DNA from: Dactylellina haptotyla
Lineage: Eukaryota; Ascomycota; Orbiliomycetes; Orbiliales; Orbiliaceae
Length of the DNA stretch: 64,000 bases
Reading direction: 5' to 3'
NCBI GenBank assembly: GCA_031310005.1
Contig: CM062379.1
Coordinates: 7,440,001-7,504,000, forward strand
Below, one piece after another: positions 1-10,126 of this stretch. The translations under genes and the position numbers were made by a program. How positions within the stretch are numbered: position 1 is the stretch's first letter; every line of letters begins with the position of its first letter. A model generated the notes under the pieces. The model ran no database searches. It saw nothing but the letters and a program-made list of their open reading frames with translations, and had not been told where the DNA came from.

Positions 1-1
1 G

Positions 2-238
2 TACTGTGCAGCCATGTGTGGTATTGACAAAAGCATCATCGACAAGGCAGAGGAGGCAGCTGCTACCTTTGAACATACTAGTCGGTTGAGAGAGGGACTT
101 GAGAAGGCGCGGAAGGGATGCTATGTTCCTTTAGGATTACAGAGCGATCTAGCCTGGTTGATGAGGGGTGAGCTTGAGGGAGGGGATCTGGGAGGTATGG
201 CGATGGAGACTATGATCAATGCCATCAAGGCACTTTGA
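2..238 (+). CDS. MSH6: DNA mismatch repair protein MSH6, C-terminal end (partial)
   Basis: Only the last 78 codons are inside the window; the reading frame is already open at the left edge and ends with TGA at 236-238. The motif FEHTSRLREGLEKAR followed by YVPLGLQSDLAW is the characteristic tail of fungal MSH6, the MutS homologue that pairs with MSH2 (MutS-alpha) to recognise base mismatches and small loops in the nucleus. The segment follows the ATPase domain and contains the helix-turn-helix-like tail used for dimerisation. Nothing visible suggests damage. Another MutS homologue is less likely because the EHTSRL signature is typical of MSH6. Confidence 0.85.
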   Translation, partial: YCAAMCGIDKSIIDKAEEAAATFEHTSRLREGLEKARKGCYVPLGLQSDLAWLMRGELEGGDLGGMAMETMINAIKAL

Positions 239-631
239 TTTAGGATATAGGAGGTAATATCCTTTCTTGAATTTTTCCCTTTTTTTTTGTTTTTGGATTA
301 ATTTCCTCTTCTTTAACGACTTTTCTTGGAACAGGATTCCTTTATTCTTTTACCTTTTAATATTCTTTTGTTACACTCTATTAATAGCGAGCCTTTTGTA
401 TAGCTATATTAGAGCATAGAACAGACCTATCCGTAGACTAAACAATTTACGAGGCTATTATTATTTACACATTCCAACGAAGAACCCTGCCACCCTATAT
501 GCAAAGGCTAGATATTATATCATATCATGTCCAGTAATCATTGCCAATTTGAAATATATTTACGGAACTTTTTCGGGTAGAGCCGAGATGCTGAAGTCGA
601 GATAGAAGAGAGCTGTGATTCGGGTCGCCGG
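239..631. other. Tail-to-tail intergenic spacer
   Basis: Spacer between the convergent MSH6 and HYPK-like genes. It is T-rich just after the MSH6 stop, as expected for two 3' untranslated regions. I see no gene. Confidence 0.6.
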
Positions 632-1068
632 TTAAGCTTGTGTCGGTGTAATCATAGCCTTGAGGGTCTTGTTCAAATCGGCACCATGCGCTCTTAGTAG
701 CTCGGTAGCCTTCGCTTTTGATATTTCCATCTCTTCGACCTGTCCCACCAAAACTGTTAGCTCAGAAAGTCGGCGTCAATAGGCAATCCGTGGAGCCTTA
801 CGATAACAGCGACATCCTCCGCCGCAACCTTGACGATAATCTTCTTCGCTCCCGCATCGGCAGTTTTGTTCCCACTTATCGAGAGACTGGAAAGGCCAGC
901 GGTAGCCTTGCCTAGAGCTTCGGCGTTGGCGCTGTTCGACGTCGGTGTCGAGGAGTCGTCGAGCGAGCTGTGGGTGTCGAGATTGGAGAGGGCTTTGAGG
1001 GTTTTGGCGTCCTCGGCGTTGGTGGGCTTCTGAGGGGCATCCTCAGCATCGGGAATTGGCTCGGACAT
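632..1068 (-). CDS. HYPK-like protein (NatA-associated UBA-fold protein), two exons
   Basis: Exons 1068-802 and 739-632 (intron 740-801, donor GTAAGG, branch GAGCTAAC, acceptor GGACAG) give 124 aa. The C-terminal part has EDVAVIVEEMEISKAKA then LLRAHGADLNKTLKAMI, which is the NAC-alpha/HYPK UBA fold. The N-terminal half is acidic and low-complexity, with KALSNLDTHSS. In the family, HYPK binds and regulates the NatA N-terminal acetyltransferase (Naa10/Naa15) at the ribosome and has chaperone-like activity. The short length and the lack of a NAC domain separate it from EGD2. The splice is strongly supported because only the spliced frame completes the UBA helix. Confidence 0.75.
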
Positions 1069-1419
1069 TGTGTGCGGCGGGCGGTTGAGGTTGTGCAATT
1101 GTGAAGGTGGGCGTCTCGAAGTGGGATGGGATGTCTCGAAGGAGGATTGCTGGCAGCGACGAGGTTTCAACGCAACACGTCGGATGCAAAAATCCAACAG
1201 GTGACCGAATTGCTGGGCTGCTGGGCTGAGAATGTGTGTATTCGTGACAAACATTGCGAAGTATTTCTGAGGGCATATCAAATTAAATCCAGGGAATGAT
1301 AAATTCACGGGTGAGATGTTTGTACAATCTTATTTTATTCGATAGAACAGGGTGAAGTGCACCGGTGGGAATTCAGGTGGAACAGAAAGCATAGAATTCA
1401 CTCACTGTGGTCTTGTTTC

Positions 1420-1912
1420 ATGGAGACGATGCAATGCACCTATAAAGGGTGCGCTAAAGGTTCCTACGGCACCAAGGTAAGCCGATGCATCGATTGCACA
1501 GTTCTTGGATGGTATTCTGTTGCTACGTTACGGGAGTCGATCCAATAAACCACAAAAGTTCTTCGCAAGCACGGAAACCAAACTCCCTGCATAGAGTAGG
1601 AGCATCACCGCGCGATACTCTGTCCAGAGGGATCCGGATGGCCCTATTTTCTACCAATTCTTGCTCAAAGGAAAAGGCAGCAGATGCACTACATATGAAG
1701 GGCGCTATACCGAATTTGCGCTCTGGGACCACGGATTCTTTACAGCCGATTCAAATCCGCAATTGTTTATATTCTTACGTCCGCTCGTTGAGAAGGGAGA
1801 GACCCAGTTCACGATATTGTATTTTTCATCTACAAGCCACGATGCTTTTAAAGATATGGGGTTCGACCTCGTCCGGAGACAGGCATACAGGAAGTCACCC
1901 CATCACGGTTAA
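1420..1912 (+). CDS. Possible small two-exon gene, unrecognised
   Basis: An ATG at 1420 opens 19 codons (METMQCTYKGCAKGSYGTK) up to a good donor GTAAGCC at 1477. An acceptor at 1594 (CTGCATAG) rejoins the same phase to a 106-codon frame ending at 1912, giving 124 aa. The second exon has coding-like composition (for example YTEFALWDHGFFTADSN and FLRPLVEKGETQF). I recognise no domain. The intron would be 118 nt, longer than most here, and three overlapping frames compete in the region, so this may be chance. Confidence 0.25.
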
Positions 1913-2936
1913 TTATCGGTAAAATTTTAGACATCGTTGTAAAATTTCTTGGAAGCTCGGTTTTCTACGGTTAATTCTGTAGCTGCGGCTACCTCTATTG
2001 TACGAAAAGGATCTGGAGCGGGGACTTTATATGCCTCGTTGGAGAAATAGAACCGACATGTTTTTTAAGCTGCGGTTTCAAGGTTGAAATTCGATCGCGA
2101 CGCCTGAATGCTCATAGACGAGTACAAATGAAAGCCTCGTCATGTAATTCAAATTTCAGTCCTGAGCTGAGTCAGGATCTCTGCCTCCTTTGAGCTGTGC
2201 CGCGATCGTCGTATCGATTCTAGGTTTAAAACCCGTGTCTCAACGATATTAAACCCGATTATGGAATAGTGGAGACAGTGGTAATAAGATACCGTTTCGG
2301 TCGTACTTGTAGATAATCGCGTCATACTTTGTGATAGATTCTGACTGAGCCTCAGTAGGATTCGTTTCCACCGTTGGGTGTCTAGCGAGAACAAGCTCTT
2401 GCCCAGGGTTTAAACGAGGGTCTCGTTAGACCCACACGGTACACTCCCCTTGTCGGATCCTAGTTCCGAATTATCCTCACACCTAATTTTGGCCGGATGC
2501 ATTCGTAAAACAGGCACCACGTACGTATTCGTCAGCCTTTTGGACGGCTGCTTGGGGTTCGGCGCACGGTATGAAACAGTCGGTCATGTCGGCCTTAACT
2601 AACACCGGACTCCCAAGTTACCTCTCAGACGTCTAAGCTCCATACCAGAACTCCGGAGGTTGGAGCTTTAATCAAAATGACTTTTAGGATCGCGGGTGGG
2701 CACACGGGAGGATATAAAACCTGAAGCCGTTCCCTCCATCTGCGATTCTGATTAAGCAATCATTTCCTCCAGCTACACGCGACTGATACCATCAGCGACA
2801 TTTTGCACAAATTCCTGTGCGACATTCGATTTTAACCTCGCTGCAACACATATTCATCACATCCCCAGCTTTGATTAATTATTAAACAGCCGAACTTGGG
2901 GACATATTCAATACTTCGTCGGCGCACCAATCAATT
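1913..2936. other. Intergenic region upstream of the monooxygenase
   Basis: No convincing gene. It holds a hairpin-forming GGGTCT/AGACCC pair near 2425-2440 and the monooxygenase promoter. Confidence 0.5.
2713..2719 (+). promoter_or_regulatory. TATA box of the FAD monooxygenase gene
   Basis: TATAAAA lies 218 nt before the ATG at 2937 and is the only strong TATA element in this spacer. A start site about 40 nt downstream would leave a 5' leader of roughly 180 nt. This is inferred from sequence only. Confidence 0.45.
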
Positions 2937-4277
2937 ATGGCGTCGTCTCCCACGATCATTGTCATAGGGGGTGGCCTCTCAGGCCTCTCGCTTTCTCTCT
3001 TTTTAAGTCGTTTTCTTCCCCAGGCGACAATTAAGATCTACGAAGTTCGACCTGCGAGCCAGCCATCTGCGTCAGGCACCATAAATATGACCCCGAATGC
3101 GCTTCGGGTTTTGGATCACATAGGGATTTACCAGTCTCTGATCCCTGACGGGTACAACTTCGACACTATCAGTATGATGAATCATCGGTTCGACACCCTC
3201 GCCACAATCCCAATGGCAGGTGTTACTGATTTCGGGTACCAGGCTCTTCGAATAGAGCGGAACTTTATTCATTTGGCTCTCCTAGCCAAAGTCAAAGAGC
3301 AATCTCAGATCGAGGTCATCTACGATTCAAAATGTTCCAGCGTGTCCGAGTCAGATAGCGGTGTCACCGTCACCTTTGAGAATGGTACCACATCCACCGG
3401 TGACCTCCTCATCGCCTGCGACGGCATCCACTCCACTGTTCGCAAATCCTTCATGGCAAACCCGGAGGACCACGACCCGAAGTATATGCAACAGGTCTCC
3501 ATCGGCGGATTTATCTCTACTTCTGAGATTGAGAAATACAACACCAAAAACACCACATACCCTATGATGATGTTCGGTCCGGAATCCGAAACCGGCGCGA
3601 ACTTTATGATCTGGCCGTACACCCAGGCGGGCGACGAAGTAACATTCTTCACCACGATCTCCAAACCTGACGAAGAAGAAGATTGGAAATCTTACGCGGG
3701 GGATGGGGCAAAACTCAAGGAACTCCTAACCGGTATCTTTGGAGGCGATGATTCCCCGTGGAACGAAATGGTGAGAAAAACGGTCGAGCTCTCGGATCCG
3801 GAAAGATATAGGTTCTGGGCATTTTATCTGCACAATTTACCGGATAAATTCTATTCTGAGAAGGCTCGGATCGTCGTGATCGGTGATGCGGCGCACGCGA
3901 TGCCACCGAGCGGAGGACAGGGCGGTGCCATGGCATTCGAAGATGCGGAGAGTCTAGCGTACGCTCTCAGCTACGCTTACGGAAGTTCCAAATTGGAGAA
4001 ATTGGATAAACCCCGGGGCTTGGAAATCCTTCAAAGGTGGAGCGAGCACCGCTTCGCAAGAATAAAAACCATCCAGGAGTTGAATAAAAGGATGTCGGAG
4101 ATGAGAAAGGGGAGCAGTGGAAGTACGTCAGGTATGATGTTCACTTTCAAGGTTTGGGTTATCTGGATTCTAGGGCTCTTGGGTGTTTTGGGAAGGACAA
4201 GAAGGGTAATCAATGATTATAATGCTAAACAGGAGATGATAAACCTGTTCGGGGAGGATGTTGCTAAACTAGAATAG
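2937..4277 (+). CDS. FAD-dependent monooxygenase (salicylate-hydroxylase-like)
   Basis: Intronless, 446 aa. It has all three class A flavoprotein monooxygenase motifs: the dinucleotide-binding GGGLSG at residues 11-16, the DG motif CDGIHSTVRK at 161-170, and GDAAHAMPPSGGQG at 316-329 for the FAD ribityl contact. Such enzymes hydroxylate aromatic or polyketide substrates using NAD(P)H and oxygen; the substrate cannot be read from sequence. A hydrophobic segment near residues 400-420 (FKVWVIWILGLLGVLG) could anchor the C-terminus in a membrane, as in some secondary-metabolite monooxygenases. No biosynthetic core enzyme is nearby, so cluster membership is not supported. Confidence 0.9.
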   Translation: MASSPTIIVIGGGLSGLSLSLFLSRFLPQATIKIYEVRPASQPSASGTINMTPNALRVLDHIGIYQSLIPDGYNFDTISMMNHRFDTLATIPMAGVTDFGYQALRIERNFIHLALLAKVKEQSQIEVIYDSKCSSVSESDSGVTVTFENGTTSTGDLLIACDGIHSTVRKSFMANPEDHDPKYMQQVSIGGFISTSEIEKYNTKNTTYPMMMFGPESETGANFMIWPYTQAGDEVTFFTTISKPDEEEDWKSYAGDGAKLKELLTGIFGGDDSPWNEMVRKTVELSDPERYRFWAFYLHNLPDKFYSEKARIVVIGDAAHAMPPSGGQGGAMAFEDAESLAYALSYAYGSSKLEKLDKPRGLEILQRWSEHRFARIKTIQELNKRMSEMRKGSSGSTSGMMFTFKVWVIWILGLLGVLGRTRRVINDYNAKQEMINLFGEDVAKLE

Positions 4278-4627
4278 AAGATACGGCTACTGGGTAGGCG
4301 CTGTCGGCGCTTTGGGTTTTTCTTTTTCTCCGCTCTTTTGTCGCCGTCTATTACTTTGAATTCGTACAATACATTTCTCGCTTTTGGTCTCCATTGTTGT
4401 GTTATTATTACCGGTCTTCAATAATCTAATGCGGAGGTCGAGGGACTTTTCTTTTCAGCCTTCATTGATTGTCTAATGATTACATGCAGTATTTGCTAGA
4501 AGAAAGAGACAGAAAAGAGAGTCGTGATAAATGCGAATTTTGTCCTATAATTACAAGTGCGCAGGTTGAAAGCTAAGAATAATGGATGAAGGCATGACTG
4601 GTAGATAAGACCGAGTAATATCGTTCT
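4278..4627. other. Tail-to-tail spacer
   Basis: Between the convergent monooxygenase and SPT5. Pyrimidine-rich 3' untranslated sequence; nothing else seen. Confidence 0.6.
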
Positions 4628-7600
4628 TTAGTTATAGCCTGGCGCGTCATCGTCGTCATCATTACCCCAATTAGCACCTGGTGTCTTAGCCGAACTATAA
4701 CCGCCCACTTGAGGTGTCGGAGCATCGTAATAGTTGCCCCGTCTGCTGTCACCACCAGAGGCGCCAGGAGTAGCAGCGCTGACTGGGCCGCCGGGAGTTG
4801 GAGCATCCCAAGGTCCAACGTTGGCACGTGGGGTTGGTGCGGATACTGGCGCGGGAGTAGGGGGGTTTAAACCACCAGGAGTGGGTGCAGAAAGTCCACT
4901 GGCACCGGGCGTGGCCGCGCTGTAGCCTCCTGAGAATTCCGGGCTGGTGGCATTATATTCCGCCGGAGTTCTAGCCGTATTGGACGAGTTACCATTGTAA
5001 CTGTCGTTCCATTGATCATTGATGGAGGTAAGAGAACGAGCAGGGGTCTTGGAGCCGCTATCCCAAGCGCTACCACTATCTCTAGGTGCTGACTCGCCGG
5101 GGCCATGGTGGGGGGTTCGGTTGCCTGGGTTCCAAGCTGGAGTTCGGCCCCCCGAACCCACGGTTTGGCCGTAAGATGTTCTTGATCCATCGTTATCACT
5201 ACCTCTGTATGGATCTGAGGTTCGGCTGCCGTCTCGGTAAGGATTGGATGTTCTGCTGCCGTCTCGGTAGGGATCTGATGTCCGACTTCCGTCATTATAT
5301 GCTGGAGTCTTGGAACCGCTTGCCCAAGCTGGAGTTCTGCCACCATCACCCCCACCAGCCCAGGCAGGTGTTCTGCTGCCACCACTTGCTCCGTGAGCAC
5401 CTGAGGGAGTTCGTGATCCTGCCCAGCCGCTGTTGCCTGCTGGTGTTCTACTTCCTGACCATCCGCTACCTCCAGTATTACCGCCAGAGGAGCTGTGCGA
5501 TGGTGCACCACCGAATCCCTTCTTCGGTTGTACAAATTCAGCATAGCTCAGAATCCTACCAGTGGAACCCCTATATTCTACAGTTAGTATAATAAAGAAT
5601 AGTCGTTAGTTTGGAGATAACATACTCTTTGAACCCTAGCTTGGTCTTGTCGAGTGTGATAGTCTTGTTCTTGGAGTGGAGTTCGATACGGGCTGTAACA
5701 TCGGTCGCGTCCTTAACGATGCCGAGTAATCCCTTGTAGGGGCCCTGCCTGATGTGAACTGTCTGTCCAAGAATTCTGTCCCGACCTCCTTGTCTTATAA
5801 TAATTGGTGGGGCCATGTTTCCACCTGGCTTTTTCATCATCTCTGGCATTTTGGATAAATCCGGACCAGAGCTTGCAACACGGCCTCCTTTGGCGATCAT
5901 AGTGGCAAGATTGGTGGTCCTCGCGACAAAGATTCCTCCAGTTTCGCCTTGAAGCTCTTTACTATGAATGAAAGCATATCCTCTGTACAAGTGCTGGATG
6001 ACACCAGACCGATTCTCTCCACCTGCGATTTCTTTGACCGTGTCTTCTGTCCGGATTTCAGAGCCGTTTCTATCGGTAGCGACTGCATTGTTGCGTCTCG
6101 GCGGGATCTTAGCCGCGATCTGAGACGGTAGAAGCGTGCGAGTCACACCATCTTGGTCCAGGACCTTGAGTGACTCTCGGTCAATCTTTATGACGCAAGC
6201 AACAGTGGTTGCACTAGAATTCTCCATGTCAGTTTGTATTTAAAATTAATGTTAATTGGTGGATCATACTTGAGCTGAACGAGATCCCAGAGGTCGTATT
6301 TGCCGGTGGCGGCACCCATACCACCACTATCGGACGCCTCTCTTAGATCTCGGGAGAAGACAGTAATCTCTTGCATAGAGAGATCACTCAAAAAGGTAAC
6401 TCTATCGTCGGTGATCTTGACAACCATGCCAACTTCATCACGGTACCTACTTCCTCCCATAACTTTGACATGGTCACCGGCTTTGAACTTCTTGCGAAGG
6501 CCTTTGAAGGGAACGTCAATATCCTTTCCTTTCAGCGGGCCTTCTTGAACGTTCATTGAGACGATGTCGGCTCTGACTCGAATGACCTTTCCGACCATAC
6601 CAGCCTGTTCACCGGCGTACACTTCAACCATATCGCCTGGTTGGTATGGAGCGTACTTGTCCGTAGAAGCTTTCAACGATTGCGACAAAGCCTGTAGATC
6701 GAGGCTCTCGTTCCCATCTCCGGAGTTAGCGAATCTGGTAACCTCCTCTAATTTTGGGTTGACGTTTTCTGTCTGCAAAGCTGTCATGCGGACGTCCTTG
6801 ACAAGGTATCCGTCTTCGTAGGTTTCAGCCATATACGTGTAAATTGTGCGTCCACCACTGTACGATGGTGGAGATAAATCCTTGGCGTGATACTTCTTTG
6901 CTTCAGACTCAGAAAAGAGCCTCTGCGGCGGCTTGATTGTGCTCATCAAGCGTTTTCTTTTTCCAGTAGCATCCACCATCGTGGAGGAATCATCTTTCGC
7001 GCTGTAGTCAATACGTGGGACCACACGAACTCTGAGCACTTGCCCGCTATTTTCCACATTCTCGACCTGAGCCAAGTCTCCTTGATACTTGCCCCGCTTG
7101 AATCTGACAAAAGTTCCGGGCGTGATTTCGGCACGTTTTTGAACGCGTAGTAAGTCTGGCATTTCGTCAACTGGGACGAGAATCATTCCGGATCGAGCAT
7201 ACACGTTCGGGATGTTGGTAAGGGCGGTCAAAACGTCGGCTTGCCTACGTGCTTCCACATATATGAATCCTTGCATGGATTGGCCTCTTTCAAGGACTGA
7301 GATAATGCTCAGCGCGTTCCTGGTCCCTTTCATGTCTTGCAATTTCTTCATGATGGCAAAGACAGCTTCTTTTTCCTTCCCGGGCTTGCACTTTACACCC
7401 CAAATCGACGGGTCATTAACCGAAGGGAGAAGTAATCGTTTGGGTGTAGCGCCAGAGCCATCTCCGAGGCGGTGTCTTTGCTGCTTGCCGTATCGATCGC
7501 GGTAGCTAGCAGCGATTGTTTCTGCATCCTGGGCGAGGTTGACTTGATTTCGGCGGTCGAGTTCACGATGGAACCGGTCGTCTATCGCGGCACCACGTAA

Positions 7601-8123
7601 ACTCTCTTCTTCTTCCCTGGGAGCAAGGAAGTCGCCGATCTCCATGTCATCATCGTCTTCTTCTGCGTCCTCGTCGTCCTCGTCGACTTCGGCCATTGTA
7701 TCGATGAAAGGATTGTGAACCCGACGTTTATGACCTCGTTGGCGACGCTGTTACCAAAGAGTTTGTCAGTATACGGTAGCCAACATGTGAGGAAGGTGAG
7801 AATAGACAGCGTACCGGCCCTTCGTCGTCGTCGTCGTCGTCTTCATCGTCATCGTCATCGTCATCATCGTCTTCCTCTAGGTCTTCAATGTCATCGTCCT
7901 CGTCCGCTCCATTGGATTTCCCTCCGGACCTGTCTCTTCTGGATGATTTGGGCGCGTCATCTTCGTCCTCATCATCTTCGTCCTCATCATCTTCATCATC
8001 GTCATCCTCGCGGGCGTCTCTCTTCTGCCGTTTCTCGGGACGGGCTTCCTCCTCCTCCTCGACGAAATCATCATCGTCCTCTTCATCGGAGGCAAGATTC
8101 GCGTTCAGGAGATTCGACGACAT
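4628..8123 (-). CDS. SPT5: Transcription elongation factor SPT5, four exons
   Basis: Exons 8123-7815, 7747-6270, 6213-5626 and 5570-4628 give 1105 aa. Spt5 pairs with Spt4 (DSIF) on RNA polymerase II and I to support processive elongation and link capping and 3' processing. In order: a very acidic N-terminus (residues 1-140, Asp/Glu runs), the NGN domain beginning near SIWGVKCKPGKE (about 215-305), several KOW domains (for example GTFVRFKRGKYQGDLA, GDMVEVYAGEQAGMVGK, GDHVKVMGGSRYRDEVG), and a C-terminal repeat region from about residue 792 rich in SRTP, TPAWN and TPGA units, the targets of CTD-type kinases. The splice joining DLVQL to NATTVACVIK restores a strongly conserved segment. The last intron has two possible acceptors 7 nt apart; the upstream one leads straight to a stop, so the downstream one was chosen. 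Confidence 0.95.
7816..8110. repeat. Imperfect trinucleotide repeat (GTC/ATC family) in SPT5 exon 1
   Basis: Runs of TCG, TCA and TCC on the plus strand, densest at about 7825-7870 and 7955-8010, encode the Asp/Glu tracts of the SPT5 N-terminus. Such tracts often vary in length between strains. The plus-strand reading frames of this stretch are artefacts of the repeat. Confidence 0.7.
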
Positions 8124-8911
8124 ATCTCTATTGGCAGTAGGTTACAGATAGACTTCGGCGGATGTCCGTTCAGGATTGCCGGGGGGTTTGTAGAGAGGCT
8201 AGGGATGGTGATTGCAACGTCGACGGGCGTTCGGGAGGCCGGAATATATAGCCTTTCTACGGCCTGAAGGATCCAATTGCTGAATAAGCGGGACTGCTCG
8301 CGTTTTTTGTGAATAGGAGAGGGACCATGCGGTATCGACCGGGCGATGGCTGACTGCGAGGGAGGTTGACGGGAAAGAAGAGGAAGAGGACGAGAAGCTG
8401 AAGCGAAGGAGGACAAGCTGGTGTTGCTCGCCAGGCGATGACCTCGCTCGCAACTCAACCCGACGCAACACCTGCCAAGCTCGTTGCCTTTATCAGACGA
8501 CTCGGTCTCAGATACTGCAAGCCTCGCCCGGCTTCTCTCTTCAGTTGTTTTTATGTCATCGTCGAGGGGCGGATGGTAGGAAGTTATCGATCTCGCGGCT
8601 GTGGACCAGAGCGAGGCTTCGTATAACCGTATTCACTCCGAGCTTATGTTCACGACGCCAAGTCATCCGTCAAAACCGCGCTGGACAGGTTAAACCTTCT
8701 TCAAGCTAAGCCAAATTTAATCGATATCGGACTCAGAAGGTCCAGGTTTTCTCTAGGTATTTAGAACATTTGTATAGGTATGCACGTAGGGGATGTCTCT
8801 AGCTAATGCTGAAATACGACACAGTCTACTCGAATTTATATCCATATTCCATATCATACCAAGCGCGGCCTGCTAACCCCAAAGTCATCAGGCTCGCCTT
8901 CATTCGTGAAA
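8124..8911. other. Divergent promoter region
   Basis: Shared upstream region of SPT5 (-) and the Rrn9-like gene (+). No TATA box stands out. Short frames here lack homology and are not called. Confidence 0.5.
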
Positions 8912-10126
8912 ATGTCTTCACAAGGAAGACAAAGTCGGTCAGCGAGCCTGATTGCATCGAGGCAATCGACAAATGACCTCGAGGATGATCGAAGAACTGT
9001 CAACGACAGGGGCTTTCTCGAAGAGCAGATCAAGCTTCTCAAATCCCTGGATGACCGCTCAAGGGAGGATCTTTCTCAACACTTGCATTTTATCTATCAT
9101 CTCAATCAGTTCTATCTTGGGCGTTCACGAGTATTCAACGTAGAACCTGGGTCTGCTGGGGGATCGGAAGGAACCGAAGAAATAGAATCCAAACGGCGGA
9201 AGTCTGTTGTACCGTCGCTGAAACATAGGTGGAGAGCATGGCCATTGCCTGTCCAGCAAACCCCACGACTCGACCTCGGCGTCAGCCCCACTGATTCTCT
9301 TTGCGAATATCTGACGTCAGTCATGCTACGGTCTGCCTTCGCCCAAACAAAATTGAGAGAGAATCCACAAATGTTCTCCGCTGATGACGAACTATCAGCT
9401 AAAATTTGTGTTCCAGCTATTGAGCATATCAAGTCGTCGCTGGATAGACTGTTGACTGGAATCTATCGTAGCAGGGAAGGATATGCTGCCAAAGAAGATC
9501 CCCAAGCAATAGATACCATATTCCGTAAAAGGAGACACCGCTTCACCGAGAGCAATATTGATGCTGGTTCAGGCCCAAACGATGCAATGGCGGCTAAAAA
9601 ACAGCGGACGGATACCAATCGCTCGGGCGATCACCTGATCACGCAAATATACAGACAAGGCTCCCAGCAACTGCTCTCTGCGTCGGATGTACTCCAACAC
9701 GCAATGCTGCAGTCTTTCCCTCGCAAAGTACTCGAGAGAACAAACGAAAGGCTAGAGAGTATCTTGTGGCGGCCACTTGGTGGTGATGGCGAGCATGGTA
9801 AATACCTCACACTTACCGAGGACAAACGTGGATCTGCCCATTTTGGGTCTTTAACTGCGGACGGAACAACCAGCGTAGATGGCATGGAACCTATAGCCAA
9901 TGCATTCCTCGAGACCGATTCGAGACGCGTGCAGATAGGCGACAAGCAGATCAATCGAAGTATGTGGGAGGCTTTGGACGAAAACCAGGTCCAGGTCGCC
10001 GAAGCGGGGTGTTTTGATCGTGACGGCTTCCTCGAGGAAATACCAGGCCCGGGACGGACAAAAGAAAGCCGACGACGAAACTACAAGGCGAAGAAGCGTC
10101 AGGAGCTAGAAACTCGTCATGCATGA
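8912..10126 (+). CDS. Possible Rrn9-like RNA polymerase I upstream factor
   Basis: Intronless, 404 aa from the ATG at 8912 (an upstream GTG in frame is not used). The N-terminal part has DDRSREDLSQHLHFIYHLN, then HRWRAWPLPVQQTPR, then a helical stretch LCEYLTSVMLRSAF. This order resembles what I recall of fungal Rrn9 proteins, where a DLSxHL helix precedes a WPLP motif and an LRxA helix. Rrn9 is a subunit of the upstream activating factor for rDNA transcription. The C-terminus is basic (RRRNYKAKKRQELE) and fits a nuclear protein. The assignment is from memory of the motif order, so treat the gene as real and the function as tentative. Confidence 0.5.
   Translation: MSSQGRQSRSASLIASRQSTNDLEDDRRTVNDRGFLEEQIKLLKSLDDRSREDLSQHLHFIYHLNQFYLGRSRVFNVEPGSAGGSEGTEEIESKRRKSVVPSLKHRWRAWPLPVQQTPRLDLGVSPTDSLCEYLTSVMLRSAFAQTKLRENPQMFSADDELSAKICVPAIEHIKSSLDRLLTGIYRSREGYAAKEDPQAIDTIFRKRRHRFTESNIDAGSGPNDAMAAKKQRTDTNRSGDHLITQIYRQGSQQLLSASDVLQHAMLQSFPRKVLERTNERLESILWRPLGGDGEHGKYLTLTEDKRGSAHFGSLTADGTTSVDGMEPIANAFLETDSRRVQIGDKQINRSMWEALDENQVQVAEAGCFDRDGFLEEIPGPGRTKESRRRNYKAKKRQELETRHA

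Noticed and set aside
5086-5592. 168-codon plus-strand frame
   Set aside because: Antisense to the SPT5 repeat region; an artefact of repetitive codons.
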